DNA of 64,000 bases, from NCBI GenBank assembly GCA_934636715.1, contig CAKUBE010000004.1, forward strand, positions 1 to 64,000, given 5' to 3'. The translations under genes and the position numbers were made by a program. Positions 52,887 to 62,931 of the stretch are shown here, piece after piece (positions within the stretch are counted from its first letter, which is position 1; each line of letters starts with the position of its first letter). Below the pieces are notes generated by a model, which was not told the DNA's origin, did no database searches, and saw nothing but the letters and a program-made list of their open reading frames with translations. Origin of the DNA: an uncultured Arachnia sp. Lineage in GTDB: Bacteria > Actinomycetota > Actinomycetes > Propionibacteriales > Propionibacteriaceae.

Positions 52887-53480
52887 ATGAGCACCACCGT
52901 CGACACCTCGGCCCGGCGCGCTGCCGAGCCCGCCGACCTCGCCTACATCGCGGTGTTCGCCGCGCTGCTCGCGGCGCTTTCGTTGGCGCCGGCGATCCCC
53001 ATCGGCATCGTCCCCGTGCCCATCACGCTCCAGCTCACCGGCGTGGCGCTGGCCGGGCTCTGCCTCGGCTGGTGGAGGGGTTCCGCCGCCGTCGGGCTCT
53101 ACGTCCTCGTCGGCCTGGCGGGCCTGCCCGTCTTCGCGGGGGGAAAGGCGGGCATCGGCGTCCTGTTCAGCCCGACCGGCGGCTACCTCGTGGCGTTCGT
53201 CATCTCCGCCGCGCTCATCGGATACCTGGCGCGGATCGTGCTCCGGCGCGGGCTCTCCGCGCTGACCATCCTGTGGTTCTTCCTCGCCTGCATGGTGAGC
53301 CGTGTCCTCATCGTCTGGCCGCTGGGTGCGCTCGGTATGGCGCGCGCAGCGGGCATGCCGGTCGGCAAGGCCTTCCTCGCGGACCTCGCCTTCTGGGTGC
53401 CCGACATGATCAAGTACGCCATCGCCGCGGGCCTTGCCGTGACCGTGCACAAGGCGTTCCCGAGGCTGCTCGCCCGATGA
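52887..53480 (+). CDS. bioY: Biotin transporter substrate-binding subunit BioY
   Basis: BioY is the biotin-specific S component of an ECF transporter. The 197 residues form six membrane helices; family motifs include V-P-I-T-L-Q-L-T-G-V near residue 45 and F-S-P-T-G-G-Y-L near residue 90, which line the biotin site. GGAG precedes the ATG. Its stop overlaps the bioM ATG (ATGA at 53477-53480). The BioQ-like box lies just upstream. Confidence 0.94.
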   Translation: MSTTVDTSARRAAEPADLAYIAVFAALLAALSLAPAIPIGIVPVPITLQLTGVALAGLCLGWWRGSAAVGLYVLVGLAGLPVFAGGKAGIGVLFSPTGGYLVAFVISAALIGYLARIVLRRGLSALTILWFFLACMVSRVLIVWPLGALGMARAAGMPVGKAFLADLAFWVPDMIKYAIAAGLAVTVHKAFPRLLAR

Positions 53481-54175
53481 TCGAACTGCGCGCGGTCAGC
53501 GTCGTCATCCCTGCCTGGCGCCAGGGTGACGCGGACCGCGTGCTGCTCGACGACATCTCGCTGAGGCTGCCGCAGCGCCGGATCGCGATCGTCGGGGCCA
53601 ACGGGTCCGGCAAGTCGACCCTGCTGCGCCTCCTCAACGGGCTCCGCACCCCGACGTCGGGAACGGTGCTTGTCGACGGGCTGAGCACGGTGGCCGATGC
53701 GAGGCGGGTGCGTCAGCACGTCGGCTTCGTCTTCACCGACCCGCTGGCGCAGCTGCTGATGTCGACGCCTGTCGAGGACGTCGCGCTCAGCCTGCAGGCG
53801 CGGATCAGGAACAAGAAGGAGCGCACCCTCCGGGCGTTGGGGCTGCTCGAGGATCGCGGTGTCGGCCACGTGGCACACCAGAGCATCTACGACCTGAGCG
53901 GGGGAGAGCGGCAACTCGTCGCGCTCACCAGCGTGCTCGCCGTCGAGCCGCGGGTGATCGTCGCGGACGAGCCGACGACGCTGTTGGACCTGCGCAACCG
54001 TCAGGCGCTGCGGCGCACGCTGGCCTCGCTGGAGCAGCAGGTCATCTACTCGACGCACGACCTCGAGTTCGCGGCCGACGCGGACCGCGTCATCGTGATC
54101 GACGAGGGGCGCATTCTCGCCGACGGCGCGCCGTCCGAGGCGCTGGACCGCTACGTGGGAGCGATGGCGGGATGA
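53477..54175 (+). CDS. bioM: ECF biotin transporter ATPase BioM
   Basis: This ABC-type ATPase (232 residues) powers the biotin ECF transporter. It has Walker A G-A-N-G-S-G-K-S-T near residue 40, a Q-loop, the signature L-S-G-G-E-R-Q-L near 140, Walker B V-I-V-A-D-E-P-T-T and the H-loop T-H-D. Start ATG at 53477 is coupled to bioY. The open frame extends far upstream but without family support. Confidence 0.94.
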   Translation: MIELRAVSVVIPAWRQGDADRVLLDDISLRLPQRRIAIVGANGSGKSTLLRLLNGLRTPTSGTVLVDGLSTVADARRVRQHVGFVFTDPLAQLLMSTPVEDVALSLQARIRNKKERTLRALGLLEDRGVGHVAHQSIYDLSGGERQLVALTSVLAVEPRVIVADEPTTLLDLRNRQALRRTLASLEQQVIYSTHDLEFAADADRVIVIDEGRILADGAPSEALDRYVGAMAG

Positions 54176-54218
54176 ACGCGGACACCCGCTTTGTCGGCCA
54201 CGTCGGGGTGGTGGCGGG

Positions 54219-54875
54219 ATGAATGCCCACACGAGTCTGCTCGGCATGTTCGAGCCGGGCGACGGTTGGCTGTTCCGGCTTCCCATCGGCGCGAAGTACC
54301 TGCTGATGCTGGCGGTGGCCATCGTTCCGATCATCGTCGGCATCTGGTGGGCGACCCTGCTCGCGATCGTCGCCGTGGCGGCGCTGCTGCTCACCGCTGC
54401 CGTCCCGCTGCGTCGGATCTTCGCGATCGGCTGGTACCTGTGGGTCCTGCTCGCGGTGCTCGTGGTGTACCAGCTGGTCTCGCTGCGTCCCGAACAGGCG
54501 GTCGTCGTGCCGGGCAACCTGCTCGCCGCGGTGCTGGCCGCGCGGATGCTGACGCTGACCACGTCGACGCCGGACCTGATGGACGCACTGTCCCGCGCGT
54601 TGTCGCCCCTGCGGTGGGTCCGCGTCAATCCGCGGGCCGTGACGTTGACCGTCGCGCTAATGATCCGCTCGATCCCCTTCCTCGCCGGCGCCGTGCAGGA
54701 TGCCCGTGACGCGGCCCGCGCCCGCGGCAAGGACCGCAACCCCGCCCTGCTCCTGACTCCCGCGGTCGTGGGCGCGGTCGCCTACGCGGAGCGCACGGGC
54801 GAGGCCCTCCACGCCCGCGGCCTCCCCGACGACGGAGGTGCGCCATCACCGCGGCGGTTTTCGTCAGTATGCTGA
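54219..54875 (+). CDS. bioN: ECF biotin transporter transmembrane subunit BioN (EcfT)
   Basis: This EcfT-type protein couples the ATPases to BioY. The 218 residues have several membrane helices, and the two coupling helices carry Ala-Arg-Gly motifs: A-R-A-R-G near residue 170 and L-H-A-R-G-L near 200. The last residues (R-R-F-S-S-V-C) are encoded inside a perfect palindrome and differ from what such proteins usually end with, so the 3' end has probably been altered. The start lies 43 bases after bioM; the intervening sequence partly repeats the bioM end. Confidence 0.9.
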   Translation: MNAHTSLLGMFEPGDGWLFRLPIGAKYLLMLAVAIVPIIVGIWWATLLAIVAVAALLLTAAVPLRRIFAIGWYLWVLLAVLVVYQLVSLRPEQAVVVPGNLLAAVLAARMLTLTTSTPDLMDALSRALSPLRWVRVNPRAVTLTVALMIRSIPFLAGAVQDARDAARARGKDRNPALLLTPAVVGAVAYAERTGEALHARGLPDDGGAPSPRRFSSVC

Positions 54876-54886
54876 CGAAAACCGCC
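54853..54886. promoter_or_regulatory. Perfect 15-base-arm palindrome at the bioN 3' end
   Basis: Arms 54853-54867 and 54872-54886 (GGCGGTTTTCGTCAG and its complement) with loop TATG span the bioN stop codon. It may be the operator of a lost toxin-antitoxin locus (a PIN toxin fragment follows 35 bases later) or a terminator for bioYMN. Confidence 0.55.
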
Positions 54887-54921
54887 AGGCTAATCCGCGA
54901 CGCGGGGTGGATCGGCGCCGC

Positions 54922-55005
54922 GTGTATTTGGACACCAATGTGGTCAGCGAGGCGCGCAAAGGTGTCAAGCCGATCCCGGCGTGCGCCGTCCTGTCAGGGT
55001 TTTAG
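54922..55005 (+). pseudogene. N-terminal relic of a PIN-domain toxin gene
   Basis: From GTG at 54922 the frame reads V-Y-L-D-T-N-V-V-S-E-A-R-K-G-V-K-P and then ends at a TAG after 27 codons. L-D-T-N-V-V-S-E-A-R-K-G is the characteristic first strand and helix of VapC/FitB-type PIN toxins, with the first catalytic Asp. The rest of the toxin and any antitoxin gene are gone. Its tail overlaps the 3' end of the convergent DUF6493-like gene. Confidence 0.7.
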
Positions 55006-57459
55006 CACGGCGCGGAGGCGGCGGGCCTCGACGACCAGGCGTGATTGGCTCTTTCGGGCGGCGACCTCGTCCAGGCCGGGCACGGGGTCGGAGGCGCCGA
55101 CGGTGAGCGCGGCCTCGGCGGCGAGGCCGACCAGATCGGCGACGCCGGGGCGGCGGGATGCCTCCGGTGCGAAGAGCACCGGGACGACTTGCCGCAGGAC
55201 CGCCCAGACGTAGCGCGATCCCGCCATGCTGGAGGCCGCGACGTCGCGCAGGTGGCCCAGCCATCGGCCCAGCTTGTACCCGGGCAGGTGCGCGGCCTGA
55301 GCCCACGCCTGGCCCGCCGCGTTGCCGTCGAGGGCGCCGGTGGCCAGCAGGCCGAGGACGGCGTCGGTGGTGGCGGCACGCAGTTGGGCCTGATCCTCGG
55401 TCGCGGCCCTGGCCAGCGCCAGGTAGGTCCCGACCCCCAGGGGTCCCTGCTGGTGCGGCAGCAGGGTGAGCGGCGCGGTCTGGACCTTGTCTCCGTGCCA
55501 CCAGGAGAGTGAGCCCAGGTCGCCGACCGCTACCGCCTCGCGCTGCGTCGGCAGGATCGTGACGTCCTGCATGTGCGCGTAGTCCTTGGCCCATAGATGA
55601 TCGACGCAGCGCTGGAGCAGCGCGCCGCCTCGACCCTCCGCGGCCGGCCAGCTCGTGTGGATGACGGCGACGGCGCTCAGCGGGTCGAGGGGATCCCTCG
55701 CCGGTTCGACGTTGACGGCCAGTTCCAGGCCCGCCAAGGGGCCGGGACGGAGTTGGCCGCCGAGCCAGCGTGCGGCCTCGCTGCCGATCGCCGCGATGCG
55801 GCTCGCGAAATCCGGAGCGAGGGCGAGAGGAAGCCGGAGCCAGGCCGCCTCCAGGTCGAGCGGACCGATGGGGCGGCCCTCGGCGGCCGCGCGAAGGAGA
55901 TCGTCGAGCAGCCGGTCCGGGTCGAGGAGCCCCGACTGGTCCCGGGGAAACGAGACATGGAGGGCCCGCTGCCCGATGCCGCGGACGACGTCTCGGGCCC
56001 GCAGCGCACCCAGCCGCGCCGTCTCGCGGCGGCGCGGCGGAAAGCGCGGCACCCACTCGGGGAGGAGGGGTGTCCGGCGCAGCAGCTCGTGGAGCGCGTC
56101 CGAGCTGTATTGGTCGCGGGGGAGCGCCTCTCGCTGAGACTTTGTGAGGACCGCGCCGAAGGCGGCGAATCCGTGAAGAAGGCGCTCGTCATCGCCGAAC
56201 GCGGGGCCTACGTTCACCACGCGCCGGGCCAGGTCGATCAGTTCGTCGACCGACTCCACGCGGCGGAGCGGAGGGACCGGATGCAGGGGCGGCAACTCCG
56301 GCAGCACAGGCGCCGTGCCAACGGAGCCTCGGATGGTGGGGCTGACCGCGTCCAGCGCCCACGAGACCTCCGCCGATGCCGCCGGCACGCCATCGATCAG
56401 TGCGAGCGCCTTCTCCTGGACCGCCCGCTTGGGGTGCGCGAGGCCGACGGCCGCGGCCCGGACCACCGCGTCGGCACCGGCTGGATCGCGCCTCAGGGCC
56501 GCCTTCAGCCAGGTGAGGGCGGCTTGCGGGAGCGCGGTGTCGGCGCGGGCGAGGACGATGCCGCCGGCGTCCGCGATCATGCCGATGGGCAACGGATCGT
56601 CGGCGTCGGCGGCGCGGAGCGCGGCCAGGGCGTGCCGCGCCACGAACGACTGCGGGGACTCGAGCAGGGCGAGGTAGTCGCGCTGACGGGCGCGCACTTC
56701 GGCGGGCGTGGGGCCGAGCTCCTCGAGGAAGCTCAGGGCGGCGCGCAGGTGCGGCTGCATGCCTCCGCGGATCAGGCAGGAGAGGACGCGCTCGTGCAAC
56801 ACGGCGCGGTCGAGGAGGCCGGCGTCGGCCCAGCGTGCGGCCATCTCGGCCCAGCGCCGCTCCCTGCCCTCCGCGTGCGGGACGAGGTAGTGAGAGGGCA
56901 CGGCGTCGTGCAGCCGGTCGGCGTCGAACGCCTGCATCACGAGGGTCGGCGTGTCGGGGTCGACGGCCAACTGGGCGTCGGCGTCGCGGCGCACGTCCTG
57001 GCGGCTCAGCCAGTGGACGGCGTAGTCGGGAGTGTCCAGGTGCCGGATCCCCAGGTGAGCGAGCAGCGGGTCGACGAAGCGCCACTCGACCTGCATGAAC
57101 CCGCCGTCAGGTGACGGCGATATGGTCGTGAGGAGTTCGGCGAGCTGGCGCTTCCACCTCACCGGTCGGTCGACGATGACCTCCGGACGCTCCGCGACAG
57201 TCCTCCAGCGGAGCGCGCGGGCAGCTCCCTCGGGGGACGGGGTGGTGGCGAGTTGGGCGATGGCGAGGGCGTGCTCGTCGACGGGGCATCTCCTCAGGAG
57301 CATGTCGGAGCGCCAGTACGCGGCAACCTCCTTCTCCAGGGCGCGGATGAGGGGACGAGTCTCTTTGCGGTCCGCCTCCGAGGCTCCGCGATAGAGCGCG
57401 ACGACCTGGTCGCCGTGGCCCTTGCGCAGCGCCTTCTCCAGCGCAACCAGGTCGATCAT
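54994..57459 (-). CDS. DUF6493-like large protein paired with a SWIM protein
   Basis: This 821-residue cytosolic protein has no signal or membrane segment and is made of helical, HEAT-like stretches (A-L-A-A-L-R-A-A and similar in the middle). It resembles the DUF6493 family encoded beside SWIM zinc-finger proteins in actinobacteria. No catalytic motif is evident and its function is unknown. The start is ATG at 57459, overlapping the SWIM gene's stop (ATGA, 57456-57459), so the two are coupled. The family name is from memory and needs a profile search. Confidence 0.7.
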   Translation of the reverse strand: MIDLVALEKALRKGHGDQVVALYRGASEADRKETRPLIRALEKEVAAYWRSDMLLRRCPVDEHALAIAQLATTPSPEGAARALRWRTVAERPEVIVDRPVRWKRQLAELLTTISPSPDGGFMQVEWRFVDPLLAHLGIRHLDTPDYAVHWLSRQDVRRDADAQLAVDPDTPTLVMQAFDADRLHDAVPSHYLVPHAEGRERRWAEMAARWADAGLLDRAVLHERVLSCLIRGGMQPHLRAALSFLEELGPTPAEVRARQRDYLALLESPQSFVARHALAALRAADADDPLPIGMIADAGGIVLARADTALPQAALTWLKAALRRDPAGADAVVRAAAVGLAHPKRAVQEKALALIDGVPAASAEVSWALDAVSPTIRGSVGTAPVLPELPPLHPVPPLRRVESVDELIDLARRVVNVGPAFGDDERLLHGFAAFGAVLTKSQREALPRDQYSSDALHELLRRTPLLPEWVPRFPPRRRETARLGALRARDVVRGIGQRALHVSFPRDQSGLLDPDRLLDDLLRAAAEGRPIGPLDLEAAWLRLPLALAPDFASRIAAIGSEAARWLGGQLRPGPLAGLELAVNVEPARDPLDPLSAVAVIHTSWPAAEGRGGALLQRCVDHLWAKDYAHMQDVTILPTQREAVAVGDLGSLSWWHGDKVQTAPLTLLPHQQGPLGVGTYLALARAATEDQAQLRAATTDAVLGLLATGALDGNAAGQAWAQAAHLPGYKLGRWLGHLRDVAASSMAGSRYVWAVLRQVVPVLFAPEASRRPGVADLVGLAAEAALTVGASDPVPGLDEVAARKSQSRLVVEARRLRAVLKP

Positions 57460-58718
57460 CCGGTCAGCTCCACGGCGAGCACATGCTTGCAGGGCCCGCG
57501 GGAGCCCTCGTAGCGCAGCCACCAGGCGCAGCCGCAGACCCAGCCCGACGGCGTGCGCCGGAGCCGATAGGTCTCCTCGCCGGAGCGCACAGTTGCGGCG
57601 TCGGCGGCCATCTCGACGGTGCCGTCGGCCACGAGTCGCTGGGCCGCGACCAGCCGAGGATTGCGGCGGGCGGCGGCATCGGCGTCGTAGGGCAGTTCGC
57701 GGTGGAAGAACCGGCCATCCGATCCATCGAACCCGACCCGGCCGCTGGTGCCCAGCCGCGTCAGCGCGCGGGTCACCCGGGTGACCTCCCAGCTGAGCGC
57801 GTACGCGAGGGTCGCGGGATCGGCTCCCGGCGTCCAGGCCAACTGGTCGAGGACGTCGTCGGCGTCCGCGGCGGATCCTGTCGCGAGGTCCAACAGCACG
57901 CCGCCCTCACCGCTGAAACCGCGTGGCACCTCGGGCGAGAGCGTCAGGGTCAGCCGCGCATCGGGGAAGACGAGCTCCCAGGAGCTCGGCCGCGGGGCCG
58001 CCCCGTCGGCCACGGGTCCGAACAGTCGGAGCGAGCGCGCGAAGCGCAGCATCGGGAGCAACTCGGCCAGCCGGTGCGCGCCGTCGAGGTACACCGCGTT
58101 CGGCCCGGCCACGGCGGAGGCACGAAGTGTCCGTCCGGACGCGACGATCCACAGTCCGCGGCCGGCGCGCGGAAGAGAGCGCAGGAACCGCTGCGCCTCG
58201 ACCGCCCCGACCTCCGCGACGGGCTCCATCGACGCGGCGGCCACCGATGCCTCGCCGAACCCGCGCACCCACCGCTCGGGCAGCTTCACCTTTCGTTCGA
58301 CGTGCGTCTCCGTCATCGTCGACGCCGTGACGGCGTCCCGGCCGACGTCGAGCCGGAGCGGCTCCCCGGACCTGATCGTCGACAGCGTGCGCCGGAGCGG
58401 CGGGTTGATGTCGATGTTGGTGGTACCGAGATCGCCCGCGCCGCCGTCGAGCCCTTCGAGGTCGAACCGGGCGTAGACGCCGCCGCAGCCGGAGAACGAC
58501 TCGAACCGCAACCGCTCTCCGTCGCTGGTGACGACGGGGTCAAGCGAGCTCCAGTCGATCCGCGTGTAGTAGCTGGCCGCCGCGACGTTCGCGACGGCCA
58601 GGATGCCGCGGGCGCACAGCTCCGCGTCGGGCACGAAGCCGGAGAAGAAGTGCGGGTGATCGACGCGCCCCTCCGGGCAGAGCGCCGCTGAGGTCGGGAG
58701 CGCGACGGTCACTGTCAT
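57456..58718 (-). CDS. SWIM zinc-finger protein
   Basis: This 420-residue protein ends with a SWIM motif: C-G-C, about thirteen residues, then C-K-H (C-x-C-x(n)-C-x-H), predicted to bind zinc and nucleic acid or protein. The rest has mixed strands with no recognised enzyme domain. SWIM proteins of this kind are encoded with large helical partners (and elsewhere with AAA ATPases and VWA proteins) in uncharacterised systems. ATG at 58718 is chosen; the upstream extension is repeat-derived. It is first of a two-gene operon. Confidence 0.82.
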   Translation of the reverse strand: MTVTVALPTSAALCPEGRVDHPHFFSGFVPDAELCARGILAVANVAAASYYTRIDWSSLDPVVTSDGERLRFESFSGCGGVYARFDLEGLDGGAGDLGTTNIDINPPLRRTLSTIRSGEPLRLDVGRDAVTASTMTETHVERKVKLPERWVRGFGEASVAAASMEPVAEVGAVEAQRFLRSLPRAGRGLWIVASGRTLRASAVAGPNAVYLDGAHRLAELLPMLRFARSLRLFGPVADGAAPRPSSWELVFPDARLTLTLSPEVPRGFSGEGGVLLDLATGSAADADDVLDQLAWTPGADPATLAYALSWEVTRVTRALTRLGTSGRVGFDGSDGRFFHRELPYDADAAARRNPRLVAAQRLVADGTVEMAADAATVRSGEETYRLRRTPSGWVCGCAWWLRYEGSRGPCKHVLAVELTG

Positions 58719-58747
58719 GTGCTCGACTCTATTGGCAACGACCACGG

Positions 58748-58872
58748 ACCCGGCGCTTCGCGCGGGAGTCCGGCTCAACCAGCGGCGGGTTCGACCCGGC
58801 GCTTCGCGCGGGACCTGGCTCAATCAGCGGCGGGTTCGACTCGGCGATCGGCCTGTCCGGCTCAAGCAGCGG
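58748..58872 (-). repeat. Three tandem minus-orientation units of the dispersed repeat (copies 9-11)
   Basis: Three units of about 45 bases follow one another: each reads (plus strand) GGTTCGAC, a GC-rich hairpin such as CCGGCGCTTCGCGCGGG, then GGCTCAA(C/T)C-AGCGG. They fill the region between the divergent SWIM gene and rapZ, so here the repeat lies in a promoter region and not at a gene end. Confidence 0.8.
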
Positions 58873-58893
58873 TATTCCATTAGGCTGACCGGC

Positions 58894-59754
58894 ATGACGG
58901 ACCCGTTGCAGATCGCGCTCATCACCGGCCTGTCGGGGGCGGGGCGGCGCACCGCGGCCCACGCCATGGAGGACCTCGGCTGGTACGTGGTGGACAACCT
59001 CCCGCCGGTGCTGATCCCCACCCTGGTGGAGACCATGCGACGCGACGGCACCTTCCGCCTTGCCGTCGTGGTCGACGTGCGCTCGCGCGAGCAGTTCGAG
59101 CAGCTGCCCAAGGCCGTCGCCGATGTCAAGGCCCTCGGCGCCAGCGTCACCACCGTCTTCCTCGAGGCCGACGACGACGTCATCGTCCAGCGCCAGGAGT
59201 CGAACCGGCGGCCGCTGCCGCTGCAGGGCGGGGACCGCCTGCTGGAGGGCATCGGGCGCGAGCGGCTGCTGCTGGCCGATCAGCGGGCGCGGGCCGACAT
59301 CGTCGTCAACACCAGCCGGCTGTCGGCCCGGCACCTCGTCCAGCGGATCGCCAACCACTTCGGCGACGACACCGCGGACCAGCTCAAGATCTCGCTCATC
59401 TCCTTCGGGTTCAAGAACGGCGTGCCGATCGACGCCGACATGGTCTTCGACGTCCGGTTCCTGCCGAACCCGTTCTGGATCCCGGAGCTGCGACCGAAGT
59501 CGGGGCTCAGCCGCGACGTCGCCCAGTACGTCCTGAAGCACCAGGCCGCGCAGGACTTCCAGGACCACATGCTGTCGCTGCTCGCCACCGTCGCGCCCGG
59601 CTACCTCGCCGAGGGCAAGCGGCAGGTGACCGTCGCCATCGGCTGCACCGGCGGAAAGCACCGGTCGACGTCGATGGCCGAGGAACTCGCGGTCCGCCTC
59701 CGCGAGAACGGCTACCCGAGCACCGTCCTCCACCGGGATCTGGGCAAGGAATGA
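58894..59754 (+). CDS. rapZ: RapZ-like nucleotide-binding protein (YvcJ)
   Basis: RapZ/YvcJ proteins bind nucleotides and, in some bacteria, regulatory RNA or UDP-GlcNAc-related signals. The 286 residues have a P-loop G-L-S-G-A-G-R-R-T, with Arg where the classical Lys would be (common in actinobacteria as I recall), D-N-L-P-P near residue 33, and the C-terminal G-C-T-G-G-K-H-R-S. ATG at 58894 is used; the longer frame upstream runs through repeat DNA. Its stop overlaps the yvcK ATG. Confidence 0.93.
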   Translation: MTDPLQIALITGLSGAGRRTAAHAMEDLGWYVVDNLPPVLIPTLVETMRRDGTFRLAVVVDVRSREQFEQLPKAVADVKALGASVTTVFLEADDDVIVQRQESNRRPLPLQGGDRLLEGIGRERLLLADQRARADIVVNTSRLSARHLVQRIANHFGDDTADQLKISLISFGFKNGVPIDADMVFDVRFLPNPFWIPELRPKSGLSRDVAQYVLKHQAAQDFQDHMLSLLATVAPGYLAEGKRQVTVAIGCTGGKHRSTSMAEELAVRLRENGYPSTVLHRDLGKE

Positions 59755-60698
59755 GCATCCACGACCTGCCCCGCGTCGTCGCGCTGGGCGGGGGCCACGG
59801 ACTGGCCGCGTCGTTGACGGCGCTGCGGCGGATCACCGACCGGCTCACCGCCGTCGTCACGGTGGCCGACGACGGCGGCTCGTCCGGCCGCCTGCGCGAG
59901 GAGTTCGACATCCTTCCCCCCGGCGACCTGCGGATGGCGCTGGCGGCGCTGTGCTCCGACGACCACGACGGCCGCGCCTGGGCCGACGTCCTCCAGGCCC
60001 GGTTCACCGGCGAGGGGCCGCTCGCCGGGCACGCGATCGGCAACCTGCTCATCGCGGGCCTCTGGCAGCACCTCGGCGACCCGGTGGCGGGCCTCGACAT
60101 GGTCGGCAGCCTGCTGCGGACCCGCGGCCGCGTCCTCCCCATGAGTTCCGTGCCGCTCGAGATCGAGGCCGACGTCGTGGGGCTCGACCCGCTCGCGCCC
60201 GACGAGGTGTGCACCCTCAGCGGCCAGGCGACGGTGGCGAAGTCCCGCGCGACCGTGCAGCACGTCCGGCTGGTTCCCGACAAGCCCCCGGCCCGGCCGG
60301 AGGCGGTCCAGGCCGTGCGGGAGGCCGACAGCGTCGTACTGGGCCCCGGGTCCTGGTTCACGAGCGTGATCCCGCACCTCCTCGTCCCGGAGCTCGCGGA
60401 GGCCATCCGGACGACCGCGGCGCAGCGGGTCCTCGTGATGAACGTCGCCCCCGCCGCCGAGACCGACGGCTTCTCCGCCTCCCGGCACATCGAGCTGCTC
60501 GCCGAGCACGTCGAGGGGCTGCGGCTCGACGTCGTGATCGCCGACGAGCGGTTCGCCGCGACCGACCCTCAGCTCGAGAGGATCGTCGCGTCGCTCGGAG
60601 GACGCCTCGTCGCGGCCGACGTGGCGGCGCGCGACGGCTCGGCTACGCACGACAGGCACCGCCTCGCGGCGGTGCTGAGTGAGGTCGTCTCGCGCTGA
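59751..60698 (+). CDS. yvcK: YvcK/CofD-like protein, gluconeogenesis and cell-shape factor
   Basis: This 315-residue protein has the YvcK signature: V-A-L-G-G-G-H-G-L near residue 10, [12 protein letters not shown] near 40 and G-D-L-R near 60, plus [13 protein letters not shown] near 200. YvcK binds UDP-sugars and is needed for growth on gluconeogenic carbon and for normal shape in several Gram-positives. ATG overlaps the rapZ stop (ATGA at 59751-59754). Confidence 0.95.
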   Translation: MSIHDLPRVVALGGGHGLAASLTALRRITDRLTAVVTVADDGGSSGRLREEFDILPPGDLRMALAALCSDDHDGRAWADVLQARFTGEGPLAGHAIGNLLIAGLWQHLGDPVAGLDMVGSLLRTRGRVLPMSSVPLEIEADVVGLDPLAPDEVCTLSGQATVAKSRATVQHVRLVPDKPPARPEAVQAVREADSVVLGPGSWFTSVIPHLLVPELAEAIRTTAAQRVLVMNVAPAAETDGFSASRHIELLAEHVEGLRLDVVIADERFAATDPQLERIVASLGGRLVAADVAARDGSATHDRHRLAAVLSEVVSR

Positions 60699-60726
60699 GC
60701 CGCGGGACGGGGTGTGGCACACTGCC

Positions 60727-61713
60727 ATGGTGGCTTTGACACAGAAGGTGAAATCCGAACTGGCCGGCGTGCCGGCGGCGCATTCGTCGGTGGCGCGCGC
60801 CGAGGTGGCGACCATGCTGCGGTTCGCCGGAGGCCTCCATCTCGTGGGAGGACGGATCGTCGTCGAGGCCGAGTTCGACACGGGCGCCGCGGCCCGGCGC
60901 CTGCGCGCCTTCATCGCCGAACTGTTCGCGGTCGAGTCCGAGCTCCTCGTGATCAACGGCTCCGGCCTGCGCCGCGGCCCCCGCTACACGCTGCGCATCG
61001 TGCGCGAGGGGGAGCAGTTGGCGCGCCTCACCGGCCTCGTCGACCAGCACCGCCGGCCCGTGCGCGGCCTGCCGCCCGCCGTCGTGGGAGGCTCCCTCGC
61101 CGACGCGGTCGCCGTGTGGCGCGCGGCGTTCCTCGCCCGCGGCTCGCTGACGGAGCCCGGCCGGTCGATGTCGCTGGAGATCACCTGTCCCGGCTCCGAG
61201 GCCGCCCTCGCGCTCGTCGGCGCGGCCCGCCGCCTCGGCATCGTCGTCAAGTCGCGCGACGTGCGCGGCGTCGAGCGCATCGTCCTGCGCGACGGCGACG
61301 CCATCGCCGACCTGCTGACCAGGATGGGTGCCGCCGAGTCCCGCATCGAGTGGGACGGCCGCCGCAAGCGCAAGGAGGTCCGGGCCAACGTCAACCGGCT
61401 CGCCAACTTCGACGACGCCAACCTCCGCCGGTCCGCCCGCGCGGCGGTGACGGCCAGCGCACGCGTCGAGCGGGCCATGGAGATCCTGGGCGACGATGTG
61501 CCCGAGCACCTGCGCGAGGCCGGCCAGCTGCGGCTCACCCACCGCCAGGCCAGCCTGGAGGAGCTCGGCCAGCTCCACACGCCGCCACTGACGAAGGACG
61601 CCATCGCCGGACGCATCCGCCGGCTCCTCGCCACCGCTGACAAGGCCGCGGAGGACGCGGGCATCCCCGGCACGGAGGCCAGCCTCCCGCCCGAACTGCG
61701 CGACGGCGAGTAA
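60727..61713 (+). CDS. whiA: WhiA, DNA-binding regulator
   Basis: WhiA controls sporulation-linked division genes in Streptomyces and is conserved in Gram-positives. The 328 residues have a LAGLIDADG-like N-terminal part (about 10-200) and a C-terminal helix-turn-helix (about 240-310, with [14 protein letters not shown]). Start is ATG at 60727 or GTG at 60730. It is 28 bases after yvcK in the usual rapZ-yvcK-whiA order. Confidence 0.95.
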   Translation: MVALTQKVKSELAGVPAAHSSVARAEVATMLRFAGGLHLVGGRIVVEAEFDTGAAARRLRAFIAELFAVESELLVINGSGLRRGPRYTLRIVREGEQLARLTGLVDQHRRPVRGLPPAVVGGSLADAVAVWRAAFLARGSLTEPGRSMSLEITCPGSEAALALVGAARRLGIVVKSRDVRGVERIVLRDGDAIADLLTRMGAAESRIEWDGRRKRKEVRANVNRLANFDDANLRRSARAAVTASARVERAMEILGDDVPEHLREAGQLRLTHRQASLEELGQLHTPPLTKDAIAGRIRRLLATADKAAEDAGIPGTEASLPPELRDGE

Positions 61714-61739
61714 GTCTCCCCAATATTGGACCCCAGCAG

Positions 61740-61767
61740 TTGCCACCGGGGTTCAGACGGTTAGGAT
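61740..61767 (+). promoter_or_regulatory. Candidate gap promoter
   Basis: TTGCCA (61740-61745) and TAGGAT (61762-61767) are spaced by 16 bases, a reasonable housekeeping promoter. It would give gap a leader of about 50 bases. A CCCC...GGGG pairing overlaps the -35 region. Confidence 0.5.
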
Positions 61768-61769
61768 GA

Positions 61770-62819
<1,050 letters not shown>

Positions 62820-62840
62820 TCTCGCGCCAAATAGTGGCTT

Positions 62841-62892
62841 GAGCAGACGGCCCCGTGACCCAACAGTGTGGGTTGCGGGGCCGTCTCTGCTC
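62841..62892 (+). terminator. Large intercistronic hairpin between gap and pgk
   Basis: A 52-base imperfect inverted repeat with outer arms GAGCAG...CTGCTC, a two-base bulge, and inner ACGGCCCCG/CGGGGCCGT lies between gap and pgk. It could partly terminate transcription or stabilise the gap message, letting gap be expressed more than pgk. Confidence 0.65.
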
Positions 62893-62931
62893 GACCCCCT
62901 CCATCCCTGAAACCTCTAGGAAGGCTCATCA

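Noticed and set aside
54869..55000. Small plus-strand gene beginning inside the palindrome at 54869
   Set aside because: The frame starting at ATG 54869 has no family resemblance and runs into the convergent gene; the PIN-like reading in another frame explains the sequence better.
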